This document shows, piece by piece, positions 9,001 to 19,500 of a stretch of 64,000 nt of DNA. The stretch spans positions 62,001 through 126,000 of the forward strand of contig CANCER010000004.1 of assembly GCA_947375135.1 (NCBI GenBank), read 5' to 3'. The notes below the pieces were generated by a model, which saw only the letters and a program-made list of their open reading frames with translations, made no database searches and was not told the origin of the DNA. The stretch comes from Comamonadaceae bacterium. Lineage in GTDB: Bacteria > Pseudomonadota > Gammaproteobacteria > Burkholderiales > Burkholderiaceae_C. Made by a program: the position numbers and the translations under genes. How positions within the stretch are numbered: the stretch's first letter is position 1; every line of letters starts with the position of its first letter.

Positions 9001-12000
9001 GGTGAAATTAGCTCCAACCAAGCCAGCTTCAAGACGTACATCACCGGTGGCGCCTTCTCTGAGGAAGCCTATGGGGTGGGGAAGGTGTTCCTCGATTGCA
9101 ATCGCAATGGGGTGCAGGATGGCGCCGTTGAGCCGGGGGTTCCGGGCGTGCGCTTGTTCATGGAGGACGGCTCAAGCGTCATCACGGATAGGGAAGGGCG
9201 TTGGAGTCTGTTCGGTCTCAAACCGCTTACGCACGTGGTGCGTCTGGATGCCTCCACCTTGCCCATGGGGGCGGAGCTGCAGGCCTGGGGCAACCGCAAT
9301 GCGGGTGCACCCGACAGCCTGTTCATCGACCCGCGCAAGGGTGAACTGGTCAAGGCAAATTTCCCGCTGACGGGTTGTAGCGATGCCGTGCGTGCCGAAG
9401 TGGAGACACGCCGCGAGGCCCTGTTGACCAAGACGGGCCAGGGGGAGATGGATGCGGCCATGAATTTGCGCCTTGCCAGCACGCTGGCTGCAACGGGGCT
9501 GCAAAAGGCGGACGTGCGCGGCCTTGCGGCCTCCGGTACGCTGAACGGCGGTGCCGCAGCAGGTGGGAGTATGGGGAGCCCAACGTCGAACGCAATGGGC
9601 GCCTTGATTGCCTTGCCCAAGGAAGCCGCTACGTTCGCGCCCACGGGCGCGGAAGGCGTCCCACTGGCGCTCGCGAGCAGCGGGGCGCTGTCGCCACACT
9701 TCAAAAACCCTGCCGGCTTGCTGTCTCCTGGTGCCGACTTGCTGGGGCCGCTGGTGGCTCCAGGAACGATTGGGCTGGAAACACTCATCCAGGAAGAGTC
9801 CCCGCAGCTGGGATTCCTGGACCTGAAAACGAACGACACCGTCTTGTCGAATGTGTTGAACATACGCGTCAAAGGGCCCCTGGGCACCAGCCTGAAACTG
9901 ACGGTGAACAGCCAGGAGATACCCGACACCCGCGTGGGCAAGAAGCTCAGTCTGGCGTCCCGTGCGATCGCGGCCTGGGAGTACATCGGCGTTGAGCTCA
10001 AGCCCGGGAATAACGTGCTGACGGTCGATGCCGTGGATGAGTTCGGCGTGCGTCGCAGCTCCGAGAGTCTGCATATCCGTGCTCCCGGCGGCCTGGCGCG
10101 GCTGCACCTGGAGGCTCCCGCAGAGCCGCGTGCGGATCCGCTCAAGCCGATCAAAGTCAGCGTGCGCTTAACGGATGAGCAGGGCATCCCGATCACGGCA
10201 CGCACCCAGGTGACGCTGGAGGCGGACCAGGGGGCTTGGCTGGTGGAGAACCTGAATCCGAGCCAGCCTGGCGTACACGTCAACATTGTGGGTGGACAGG
10301 CCGAACTCTCCTTCCGGCCACCGCCCGTGCCGGGATACGCACGCCTGCGGGTCAGTGCCAATCCACTGGTTGAAGAGGTCACGGTGCGCTTCATTCCGCA
10401 GGACAGGCCGCTGTTGGGTATTGGCTTGGTGGAAGGCGTGATTGATTTGAGCCGCCGGGGTGCCCTGACCCTGGGGCAAACGCCGGCAGGTGCAGCCTTC
10501 GAGCAGGAAATCCAGGGCGCCGTGGATCAGCAGGACGGCTCGCGCACGTCTGCCCGCGCAGCCTTCTTCTTCAAGGGAACCATTCTGGGCCAGTACCTGC
10601 TGACCACCTCCTACGACTCCCACAAGCAAATAAGCGACCGGCTCTTCAGGGACATCAAACCCGACCAGTACTACCCGGTTTATGGAGACAGCGCGACGCG
10701 CAGCTACGACGCCCAAAGCAGCGGCAAGCTGTACCTGCGTATCGACAGCGCCCGCTCTTACCTGTTGCTGGGGGACTTCAACACGGCCAGCAGCGAAGAG
10801 GTGCGCAAGATCAGCCAGATCAGCCGGAACCTCAACGGCGTGAAAACGACGGTCGAGCGTGACAACCTGCGGGTCACAGGCTACGCCAGCCGCGACAGCA
10901 CAGCGCAGCAGATCGAGGAAATTCCGGCCACTGGCGTATCGTTTTACTTCCTCAGCGGCTCGGGCTCCCTGGTGGGCGGCAGCGAGCAGGTCGTGGTGGT
11001 AACACGGCTGCGCAACCAACCGCAAGTCATTGTGTCGACCACGACGCTGGTACGGGGTACGGACTACACCTTCGAGCCGCTGGACAAGCGCTTGCTGTTG
11101 GTGCAGCCTGTTGCTTCGTTCAACGCGGACCTGAATCCGCAGTCGATTCGTGTGAGCTATGAGGTCGACAGCGGCGGTGCCTCGTTCGCGGTGGCGGGTG
11201 TGGATGCCCAGTTCAAGCTGGGCGATCGCTTGCAAGTCGGTGCGGTGCTCGCACATGACGAGAATCCCATCAACCCGCGTGACCTCCGTGCGCTCACCGG
11301 ATTGGCCCGTGTCGGCGACTCCACCACCGTCGTGGGTGAGCTCGCGCAGTCCCAAACCGACCTCTTGGGCACGGGCCAGGCGGCCCGGCTGGAGGTGAAT
11401 TACGCACAGGGGAGCCTGAAGGCGCAGGCACAGGTGCAGCACACCAGCCTGGGCTTTGAAAATCCGGGTGCCGGCATCGCAGGCGGTAACCAGCAGGAAA
11501 CCTACCGGGCCGAGTACACCCTCAGTCCGGATCTGCGCATGCTTGCCGAGGGCAACCACAGCACAGTGCAGTCGAACCAAGCCGGGGTCGCCGCAGCCGA
11601 GCAATACAACCTGTCCTTGTCCATGCAGAGAAAGTTCGGTCCGGATTGGCGGGGTCAGGTGGGCCTCATCCAAGGAACCAGCAGTGGCGCAGGGCCATTC
11701 AGCTACGGCGCCCTGGGCACTGACGCCCAGACCGGCGCCAGCACCGGCCCGGGTGCGGGCACTCCCGCGGCAAGCCCAAGCAGAAATACCCTGCTGGTGG
11801 TTGGGCTGGAGGCTAAAGTGCCCGACATGCCGCGCCTGCAGCTGTCCGGCCAGATCAGTCAGGACCTCAGCGCGAGCGACCAGCGCACCGCGATGCTGGG
11901 CGCATCCTATGCGCTGACCGACAAGACACGCCTGTATGCGCGCAGCGACTCCCTGCATGCGACCGCCATCGACTCCGCGCTCAACGGTGGCAGACCGACG

Positions 12001-13509
12001 CAAAGCACCCGCATCGGTGTGGAGAGCGCCTACATGGAGGGGGGCCGTTTTTACAGCGAGACCCGCCTTGGCGACAGCGGCAACCGAAACGCTTCCGGGG
12101 TGCGCAACGCATTTCAAGTGAATGACGCCGTATCCCTCACGGCCAGCGCTGAACACACTTCGGATGGCACCGCGCTCAGTGGCGACTCCAAGGCCCTTGC
12201 CTTTGGTGCCACATACAGCGCCGGACACTGGCGGGCCAGTGGGGCGGCCGAGTGGCACAGCCAAAGCGATGGATCGTCGTCGAGTCTGTACAGCCTGGGT
12301 GCGGCCTACAAGCTCGGCAGTGACTGGGCGGTGCTGGGCCGCAGCATCCATACACTGACCAGCAGCCCCACGGCCGGCAGCCATCTGATGGCCCGTGAGC
12401 AACTGGGCCTTGCGTGGCGCCCGGCGTCGCGCGACGACATCAACGGCCTGCTGCGCATGGAGCACCGGCGTGAGGACATCAGGTTGGGCACGGATGCACT
12501 CCCAGGCAGTGGTGGCAACGCGTTCACCGGCACCGGCGGTGTCACCCTGCCCGGAAACTACCAGTCGCAGATCTTTACGGCGCTTGCCAACTACAACCCC
12601 AGCCGGAGCGTGACGCTCACCGGGCGCTACGCCGCCAAGCGGACGACCTATACCGATGACGGCGGCTCCGGCAGTTACTGGGCCCAACTGCTGCACACCC
12701 GCGTGACCCAAGACCTCAGCGAGAAGTGGGACGTTGGCCTGCAGCTCGGTGCCTTGCAAGGGCAGGGCGGTGCCCTGCAGAGCACCGCCGGTATCGAGGT
12801 GGGCTACCAACTGTTTCGCAACGCCTGGCTCTCGGCGGGCTACAACTTCATTGGCTTGAAGGATGCCGATCTCGCCAGCAACGACTACACCAACGCGGGC
12901 GCCTACATCCGCCTGCGGGTGAAGTTTGACGAACACGGCATCGGTTCCAGCGACACCCCCGCCACCCCCCGTTTGCGGGAGCTGGGTCAAGCCGTCCCCT
13001 GTGTCGCCTGCGAGAGCCCCAACACCGGTACCGGCATGGGGCGGGCCGCTGCCGAGCAGCCCCCAAGCGCTGCCCCTGCGAGCAGCCCCGCCAACGGGGC
13101 TGGCCATGCCTACTGGAGCGCCGGCCAGCCCTTGGGCAACGCGGTGGTGTTGCCGGTGACGCAGCTGTTTGATGTACGCGCGGCAAACGCCGTGCTGACG
13201 GCGCAGGGGCGCGGGCTGATGAGCGCACTGGGTGCCCAAATTCTTGCCACGGGTGTGCCGGATATCCTGATCAGCGTGGGACACGGCAGCAATGTGGCCT
13301 GGCAGGAGAAGCTGTGGCTGTCGCGCACAGCCAGTTTGCGCCGTGCCATCAACGCGGCCACCGGCATCCGAAACATGATCCGGATTCGGGTTGACACCCA
13401 GCCTTACGCTGCACCCGGTGCGCCTGTGTCCGGTGGTGAGCCTGCCGTGTTCACGCTGGCGGTACTCGATGAGGCGGCGCCGCCGGTGCTTGCGGGAGAA
13501 AATAAATGA
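6034..13509 (+). CDS. Surface cluster gene C: giant fused stalk plus outer-membrane beta-barrel protein with OmpA-like tail
   Basis: The 2491-residue frame opens at ATG 6034, but no ribosome-binding site precedes it; ATG 6100 (residue 23) would give a neater 24-residue signal peptide ending GSAQA. Visible order: DUF11-like modules (50-700) with a calcium-type loop DTNNNGTQDSNE near residue 146; a CnaB-like module starting DPQGIVYDSSTRQPLAG (about 720); a DUF11 domain AEFGDFLDYRLTLTNRSG (about 876); an SdrD-type module with DCNRNGVQDG (about 1010-1125); a low-complexity linker; Ig-like modules (about 1260-1480); a barrel from about 1500 with YPVYGDS near 1548, finishing in the strand YIRLRVKF near 2300; then a divergent OmpA-like tail (2371-2470). 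Modules 720-1125 match the end of gene E and the barrel matches gene F. The stop overlaps the start of gene D by ATGA. Outer-membrane location is inferred; function is unknown. Confidence 0.72.
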   Translation: MAPRLVPGLSRCNLLRHVCAFWMLRSQVVWCILFAAFAAFAGSAQAFTLAAGSTIGTRAWAQYQMVDDIAPQRLYSNTVQVTIAAVESITLSGASRFKAQAGEVVAIPYLLTNTGNTPSQINLSATNGGAGCGARAVDLSGLYFVLDTNNNGTQDSNEPAVASIRLDTGQVATVLLVGTASQVSTGTGCLAVGAVTVSQSFAANTNTTLLVDNGAALSITSTASYSGYLTTGSTIGYTVRALNKGVQSASPAATDAASVPTTIRVNGVAQRVLLLRNPVPPGTTYVGGSIRSGIPNALKLFRFPGDPPFNYRTVDDAMAIEVAVAEVAPDSMVPGGAMDMGFSVRVSSTANSAINSQGQAHYFDGNADATSLGNAVSLPVANQRIGVALAAGATVPQSAATGKVHMTAVVKNYSSTFLYDVQVHHPVESNAGPGSYTPSSSPGAGQYSVVAGSMAITQVSGSLSKPVPNAAFDGRAGGSDGLFGQAVEMGPGGSITVEYDLLINFTGWSAARTTQATASAARVSGAALALSDLSENGTDPDPTSAGPQNSNAPTRIEPMQMLSLQETVDSLTRVGNGQFDVTYLITVSNVGQTVAPKVRLVDNLACALSNAGVQSWTLTATPTTSRSLLLASGAFTGNAACNTAVDPSTGVPLAAALSLTDGTRDLAAGQTEQIRFTVRVTTRNTLTVVTNTVHAASLASDTGLVVAGTTTSALSMLADPQGIVYDSSTRQPLAGVLVTLSRGACSAGSTSAIRPAEVYNSELPIYTFNADGTLSMKTDATGQYQFYWQIPPIANLCSYSISVAPPPGYVNSIKYPSQSASFTSCGTVASKATAPQAGDPTTWYASFVSGFNPASGSVCEVVHNNIPLDPISSSMLLLQKEGDKRIAEFGDFLDYRLTLTNRSGSPLAGVSLQDVLPAGLAYVPDSTLLNGVRAANPSGGVAGKGPTLNFNYPAYRLAANASVVVQYRVRIGVGAPTEGDVINRATGHAGEISSNQASFKTYITGGAFSEEAYGVGKVFLDCNRNGVQDGAVEPGVPGVRLFMEDGSSVITDREGRWSLFGLKPLTHVVRLDASTLPMGAELQAWGNRNAGAPDSLFIDPRKGELVKANFPLTGCSDAVRAEVETRREALLTKTGQGEMDAAMNLRLASTLAATGLQKADVRGLAASGTLNGGAAAGGSMGSPTSNAMGALIALPKEAATFAPTGAEGVPLALASSGALSPHFKNPAGLLSPGADLLGPLVAPGTIGLETLIQEESPQLGFLDLKTNDTVLSNVLNIRVKGPLGTSLKLTVNSQEIPDTRVGKKLSLASRAIAAWEYIGVELKPGNNVLTVDAVDEFGVRRSSESLHIRAPGGLARLHLEAPAEPRADPLKPIKVSVRLTDEQGIPITARTQVTLEADQGAWLVENLNPSQPGVHVNIVGGQAELSFRPPPVPGYARLRVSANPLVEEVTVRFIPQDRPLLGIGLVEGVIDLSRRGALTLGQTPAGAAFEQEIQGAVDQQDGSRTSARAAFFFKGTILGQYLLTTSYDSHKQISDRLFRDIKPDQYYPVYGDSATRSYDAQSSGKLYLRIDSARSYLLLGDFNTASSEEVRKISQISRNLNGVKTTVERDNLRVTGYASRDSTAQQIEEIPATGVSFYFLSGSGSLVGGSEQVVVVTRLRNQPQVIVSTTTLVRGTDYTFEPLDKRLLLVQPVASFNADLNPQSIRVSYEVDSGGASFAVAGVDAQFKLGDRLQVGAVLAHDENPINPRDLRALTGLARVGDSTTVVGELAQSQTDLLGTGQAARLEVNYAQGSLKAQAQVQHTSLGFENPGAGIAGGNQQETYRAEYTLSPDLRMLAEGNHSTVQSNQAGVAAAEQYNLSLSMQRKFGPDWRGQVGLIQGTSSGAGPFSYGALGTDAQTGASTGPGAGTPAASPSRNTLLVVGLEAKVPDMPRLQLSGQISQDLSASDQRTAMLGASYALTDKTRLYARSDSLHATAIDSALNGGRPTQSTRIGVESAYMEGGRFYSETRLGDSGNRNASGVRNAFQVNDAVSLTASAEHTSDGTALSGDSKALAFGATYSAGHWRASGAAEWHSQSDGSSSSLYSLGAAYKLGSDWAVLGRSIHTLTSSPTAGSHLMAREQLGLAWRPASRDDINGLLRMEHRREDIRLGTDALPGSGGNAFTGTGGVTLPGNYQSQIFTALANYNPSRSVTLTGRYAAKRTTYTDDGGSGSYWAQLLHTRVTQDLSEKWDVGLQLGALQGQGGALQSTAGIEVGYQLFRNAWLSAGYNFIGLKDADLASNDYTNAGAYIRLRVKFDEHGIGSSDTPATPRLRELGQAVPCVACESPNTGTGMGRAAAEQPPSAAPASSPANGAGHAYWSAGQPLGNAVVLPVTQLFDVRAANAVLTAQGRGLMSALGAQILATGVPDILISVGHGSNVAWQEKLWLSRTASLRRAINAATGIRNMIRIRVDTQPYAAPGAPVSGGEPAVFTLAVLDEAAPPVLAGENK

Positions 13510-16500
13510 CGGTTCGAATGCCCGGTTCAGGCCCGTTGAAAAAGGCGGTAGGCCGCTTTTTCCTCTTGTGCGGGTTGGTGTTGCTGCTGCTGGGTACGCA
13601 CAGTGCATTTGCGCAGACGCAGAGTTACTATTATTTCTTTAATAACTCGTACGCGCCCTATACGGCGCTGTCCACCGGAACCAAATCACTGGTCAATGCC
13701 GGCGGTAGTCAGAGCTTTCTGACAGATACCGTATCGATTTATAACGCGCCATCTTGCGGCTCCCGCACGAGAGGTGCACTGCAAGTGCAAAGCGTCAATA
13801 ATCTAAATAATGTTTTATTCCCTTTGACGTCAGGCGAGGTCGCTACCTTCGGCACGGATTACACCATCACGATGCTGATGCGATTTGCGGGCACAACGGC
13901 GACATGGCAGCGAATTTTAAATAATGGCTCAGCGTCCGATATTGGTTTTTATGCCACCACCAGCGGGGTCTCGTTCTGGCCAGCTACTGGTTCCATCGCC
14001 AGTGGTGTATTTTCTACGTCGGCATATAGCTGGATTACGGTGAGTTATCAGGCTAGCACCGGTAATTTTGATATATACCAAAACGGTGTGTATTTGACAT
14101 CTCAAAATGTTTCTTCTTATGCGGCGCAGGCGAATATGCAGGCGCCGGGAATGATGTTTTTGCAAGATGACAACATAACTGTCGAAAACTCTCCTAGCAC
14201 CTGGCTTTCCTATATTCATGTTTCAAACGCCTATGTGTCGAATAGAACGACCTCAAACTCCATTTTTTCGGAGTTTATGACCTATGGTTGTAACCTGAAT
14301 TCATACTATTGGGATGGTAGTGGATCTACAAATGACAGCGTTGTTGCCGGTGGCACCGGGGCTTGGACCTCTGCAGGCACCAATTGGACGGACACCACGG
14401 GCTCCTTCAATGGCACTTGGGGCGCGGCTGCGACCGCTTATTTCACCAATACCGCCGGCACGGCAACCATTGCTTCGGGTTATTCGCCGAGTGTGGGCGC
14501 GCTGAATTTTGCAAGCACGGGTTATACGGTGGCCGCAACCGGCACGGGCACCATCAGTCTGGCCGGCACGACCAACACCATCACCACGCCCACAGGCGGC
14601 ATAGCCACCATCAGTGCGCCCCTTGCCGGTGGCGCCACCAACGCGCTCAACACGGCCGGAACCGGCACCCTGTACCTGACGGGCACCAACACCTACACCG
14701 GCGCAACCACGGTGGGCGCGGGCACGCTGAGCATCGGCAACGGCAGCACCACGGGGGACATCAGCACGACTTCGGCTGTCTCGGTGGCCACGGGTGCCAC
14801 CTTGGGCTTTAACCGCAGCAACGCCCACAGCTTTGCCAAGGTCATCAGCGGTGGCGGTGCGGTCAACCAAGCGGGTGGCGGCACCACCACCCTTGGGGTG
14901 GCCAACACCTACACGGGCGCCACCACGGTGACGGCCGGTACCCTGCAGCTCGGTGTGAACAACGCCGTGCCCACCGGCAGCGCGGTGAGCGTGAGCAGCG
15001 GTGCCACCTTGAACCTGGCAGGCTTTAGCCAAAGCACCTCAGGGCTCACGGTCAACGGCACCCTGGCACTGGGCACCAATGGCAGCCTGACGCTGACGGG
15101 CGGCACCAACACCGTTGCCGCCATCACGGGCAGCGGCACCATCACCGTCAACAGCGGCGCCACCCTCACGCTGACCGGCGCCATCAGCAACAGCAGTGTG
15201 AACATCGTGCTGGCCGGCGGCACGCTCAACCCGGGTGCTTTGACCCACAGCCTGGGTACGCTCAGCCTGACGGCCAACAGCACGGTGGACTTCAGCAGCA
15301 ACGCCAGCCTGACGGTAGCGACGCTGACGCCCGGCACCTTCACCCTCAATGCATCCGGCTGGGTCTCGGGCAGCGGGCATTTCTATGCCACCGCAGTGAC
15401 GGGCACCCCTGCAAACAACACGGCAAGCATTTCCCCGCTGAACCAAATCACGCTGGGCAGCAATGCGGCGAGCCAGACGTATTGGAGCAGTACCGCGAAC
15501 GAGTTTCTGATCGCTGCCGGAACCTACACCTACTGGGATACGACGGTTGCCAACAGCGCCGTCAATGGTGGCACGGGTTCCTGGGATGCCACGACGCCCA
15601 ATTGGACAACGTCCGGTGGCACACCCAATGGCGTGTGGGCCGGTGGCACCAATACCCCCATATTCCAGGGTACAGCGGGCACGGCAACCCTTGCCAATGG
15701 CTATGCGGCCAGCGTAGGGGGGTTGACCTTTAATACGACGGGTTACACCATCGCAGCCAGTGGCACGGGCGGGCTGAGCCTGGCCAATACGACCAACACC
15801 GTCACGACGCCCACCGGGGGAACGGCGACCATCAGTGCGCCCATTGCGAACGGTTCCGGCAGTACGCTGACGACGGCCGGGACGGGCACTTTGGTTCTGA
15901 CGGGGGACAACACGTACACCGGGTCCACAACGGTCGCGAGCAGCGGCACGCTGCAAATCGGCAATGGCGGCACGACGGGCTCCCTCACCACTGGCCACGT
16001 CGTGGCGAACAACGGCACACTGGTCTTCAACCGCTCTGACGCCACCACCCTCGCCCCGGTCATCACAAACGCAGCCAGCGCCAACACGATTTTCGCGGGC
16101 ACAGGCAAAGTGACGCTGGTGGGTATTGGCTCCATAGCGGGTGCCAACTCGACGGTAACCATCAACAGCGGCAGCACCTTGCAGCTGTGCGACGGGGTGT
16201 CGACCACTTGCCAAATGGGGCCACCCTGGATCGTCATCAACGGTGAGCTGATTTACAACATTCCGTCAGGCTCTGCCCGCTCCATCACCAAGATCTACAG
16301 CGGCAGCGGAAATTTCACCCTCATGGGTGCCAGTGACATCACCCTGACCGGCACCAGCACCTACAGCGGCACCACGACGCTGGGGACAGGCACCAAGCTG
16401 GCCCTGGGCGGCGGCGCAGGCGTGGGCTCCATCGGGTCCGGCACCATCGTCAACAACGGCCAACTGTTCATCAACCGCAACAACAGTATCACGCTGGCCA

Positions 16501-19500
16501 ATGACATCAGCGGCACGGGGAGCTTGGTGCAGGGCAGCAGCACCGCAGGTGTCGTCAATGCCAGCGCCGGCACCACCATCCTCACCGGCACCAACAGCTA
16601 TGGCACGACCACCATCAGCGCCGGCACCCTGCAGATCGGGAACGGTGGCACCAGCGGCACCCTGGGCGGCGGCGCCGTCACGAACAATGCGGCTCTGGTG
16701 TTCAACCGCAGTGACACCCTGACCACCGGCAATGCCATCAGTGGAACGGGGTCGCTCACGCAGGCGGGCACCGGCACCACCATGCTCTCGGGTGCCAACA
16801 CGTACACGGGCGCCACAGCCATTACGGCAGGCACCCTGAGCGTAGGGAACGGCGGCGCCTCCGGCGATATTTCAACAACCTCGGGCGTGGCGGTCTCGTC
16901 CGGCGCCACACTGCGCTTTAACCGCACGGGCTCGAACACGTTTGGCAAGGTCATCACGGGTGCTGGCGCGGTATCCAATGTGGCATCGGGCACCACCGTG
17001 CTTTCCGCAGCCAACACCTACACCGGCACCACCACGGTCAGTGCAGGCACCTTGCAGTCCGGCGTGGCGAATGCCCTGCCCACCGGCAGTGCGGTCACGG
17101 TCAGCAGTGGCGCCACCCTGAACCTGGCGGGTTTCAGCCAGAGCCTGGCGGGTCTGACGGACAACGGCACCCTCGCACTCGGTACCGATGGCAGCCTGAC
17201 ATTGACCGGCGGCACCAGCACGATTGCCGCCATCACGGGCAGCGGCACGATCACCGTCAACAGTGGTGCCACCCTCACGCTAACCGGGGCGGTCAGCAAC
17301 AGCAACGTGAACATCGTGCTGGCCGGTGGCACGCTCAAGCCCGGCACCCTGACTCACAGCATTGGCACGCTCAGCCTGACCGCCAACAGCACGGTGGACT
17401 TCAGCAGCAACGGTTCTTTGACGGCTGCAACCTTGACGCCCGGCACCTTTGCCCTCAATGCCTCCGGATGGGTAGCCGGCAGTGGCCACTTGTATGCGAC
17501 AGCGGTTACGGGCACGCCCGCCCGGGACATCTCAGGGATTGCGCCCCTGAACCAAATCACACTGGGTAGCAATGCCGCGAGCAAAACGTATTGGAGCAGC
17601 ACAGCCAACGAACTTCTGGCCGCCACCGGAACCTATACCTATTGGGATACCTCGGGCGGTAGTGGCCCGGTCGCCGGCGGAACGGGCTCCTGGGATGGGA
17701 CGACGTCCAACTGGACCCTCGCCAGTGGCACACCGAACGGCCTGTGGGCCGGAGGCACCAACACCGCAACCTTCCAGGGCACAGCCGGTACGGCCACCAT
17801 TGTGAATGGCTACACGGCCAGCGTAGGGGGGCTGACGTTCAGCACCTCGGGGTATACGGTGGCTGCAAGCGGCAGCGGGGTGCTGGGTCTGGCTGGCACC
17901 ACCAACACCATCACCACCGCAACCGGCACGGCCACCATCAGCGCGCCGATCACGGGGGGCGACTTGAATGCACTGAACACGGCGGGCACAGGCACCTTGA
18001 TCATTGCCGGAACCCATACCTACACGGGAGCCACCACGGTCGGTGCGGGCACGCTGACGTTAACGGGCAGCTTGTCGTCGTCCAGCGCGGTCAGCGTGGC
18101 AGCCGGGGCCACGCTGGCGGGGACCGGAACCGCTGCGGGTAGCGCTCTTGTATCGGGCACCCTGAGCCCGGGGAATGCCGGCCCGGGAACACTGTCCACC
18201 GGCCCCCTGGTGATGGCCGCCGGTGCGGCTATGGCCATCGAGCTGGGTGCGCCCGGCACCACAGGCGGCGGTGTCAGCGATTGGGTGAATGTGGCTGGCA
18301 ATGTGAGCTTGAATGGTGCGCTGACCCTTAGCGCACTGAGCGGCTTTAGCAGCACCGGCGCCTACACCATCCTGACCTATAGCGGAACGCGGACGGGAAC
18401 CTTCAGCAGCGACAACCTGGCGGCGATGGGCTACCAGGGCACGATCGAATACAACGACCTGCTCAAGCAGGTGAACCTGGTGTCGCTGCCCCGTGTGCGC
18501 ATCACCGAGGTATCCAACGGCGCAACGGGAGCCTTCTTCTTTGCCCTCACCGGTCTTGGCGCGAGCAGCACGAGTCTGTCAACCACCAGTTCCGGCGTGG
18601 GTGTCAGCAGTGCCGTTTACACCGGTGCGATTTCCACGGCCTCCAGTATGACGCAGACCGCGCCGGCCGGTTGGGCGAGCACGCCCACATCCGGGAGTTG
18701 TGTCGATGCCAATGGCGCCGGCAATGGCAACGGCATCGGCAATATCGCAACCCTGGCAGGCAGCACCCTGACGCTTTCGGCCACGGCGATGCGGGCCGGT
18801 GCCGACATCACTTGTACCTTTACCAATACGCTCAACGGCATCAGCGGCTACGTCTTCAACGATAGCGGCGCACCCACTGCGGGCGCCAATACCGGCACGC
18901 CCAACGATGGCATCCAGAACGGCGCTGAGGCGGGCCTGAGTGGCATCGCGGTCAGCCTGACCAACTGCGCAGGCACGACGTATGTCACGACCACGACCGA
19001 CGGCGCCGGCGCTTATGGCATTGCGGTACCCGCGGCCCAGGCAGGGCAGGCGGTTTGTGTGACGGCCACGCTGCCGGCGGGCTTTATGGCCACCGGGGCA
19101 AATGCAGCGGGTACAGCTTTGCCAAGCGCCATCCCCACCAGTGTGGGGGGCACCAGTTACACCTTCAGCCGCAGCGGTGAACAAGTGGGCTTTACGGCAC
19201 CGTCCAGCGGCGCCGTGACGTTGAACTTCGGGCAGGTTCCGGTCAGCACCCTGGTCATGAACAGCGTCAAGCAAGGTGCGCCGGGCACGGTTGCCAACCA
19301 CCGTACCCACGTCTTCACGGCCGGCACCGGCGGCAGTCTGCAGCTATCGGTAAGCGCAGGCACCGCGACCCCTGCAGGCTATGCCTGGTCGGAAGTGGTT
19401 TACGTGGACCCCAGCTGCTCCGGGGTCATGCAGGCCGGGCTGACCAAGGTCACCTCACCCAGCGTGGCGGTGACCGTCACGCAAGGCCAAATCGTGTGTC

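Noticed and set aside
10168..13608. A very long open frame (over 1100 codons) on the minus strand opposite gene C
   Set aside because: It mirrors the GC-rich codon pattern of gene C, its translation is low in recognisable motifs and rich in Arg/Gly/His, and it has no plausible start signal. It is an antisense shadow.
14660..18060. Regular short repeats that could suggest a CRISPR array
   Set aside because: The repeats lie in one open frame, encode PATR protein repeats and have no unique spacers of constant length.
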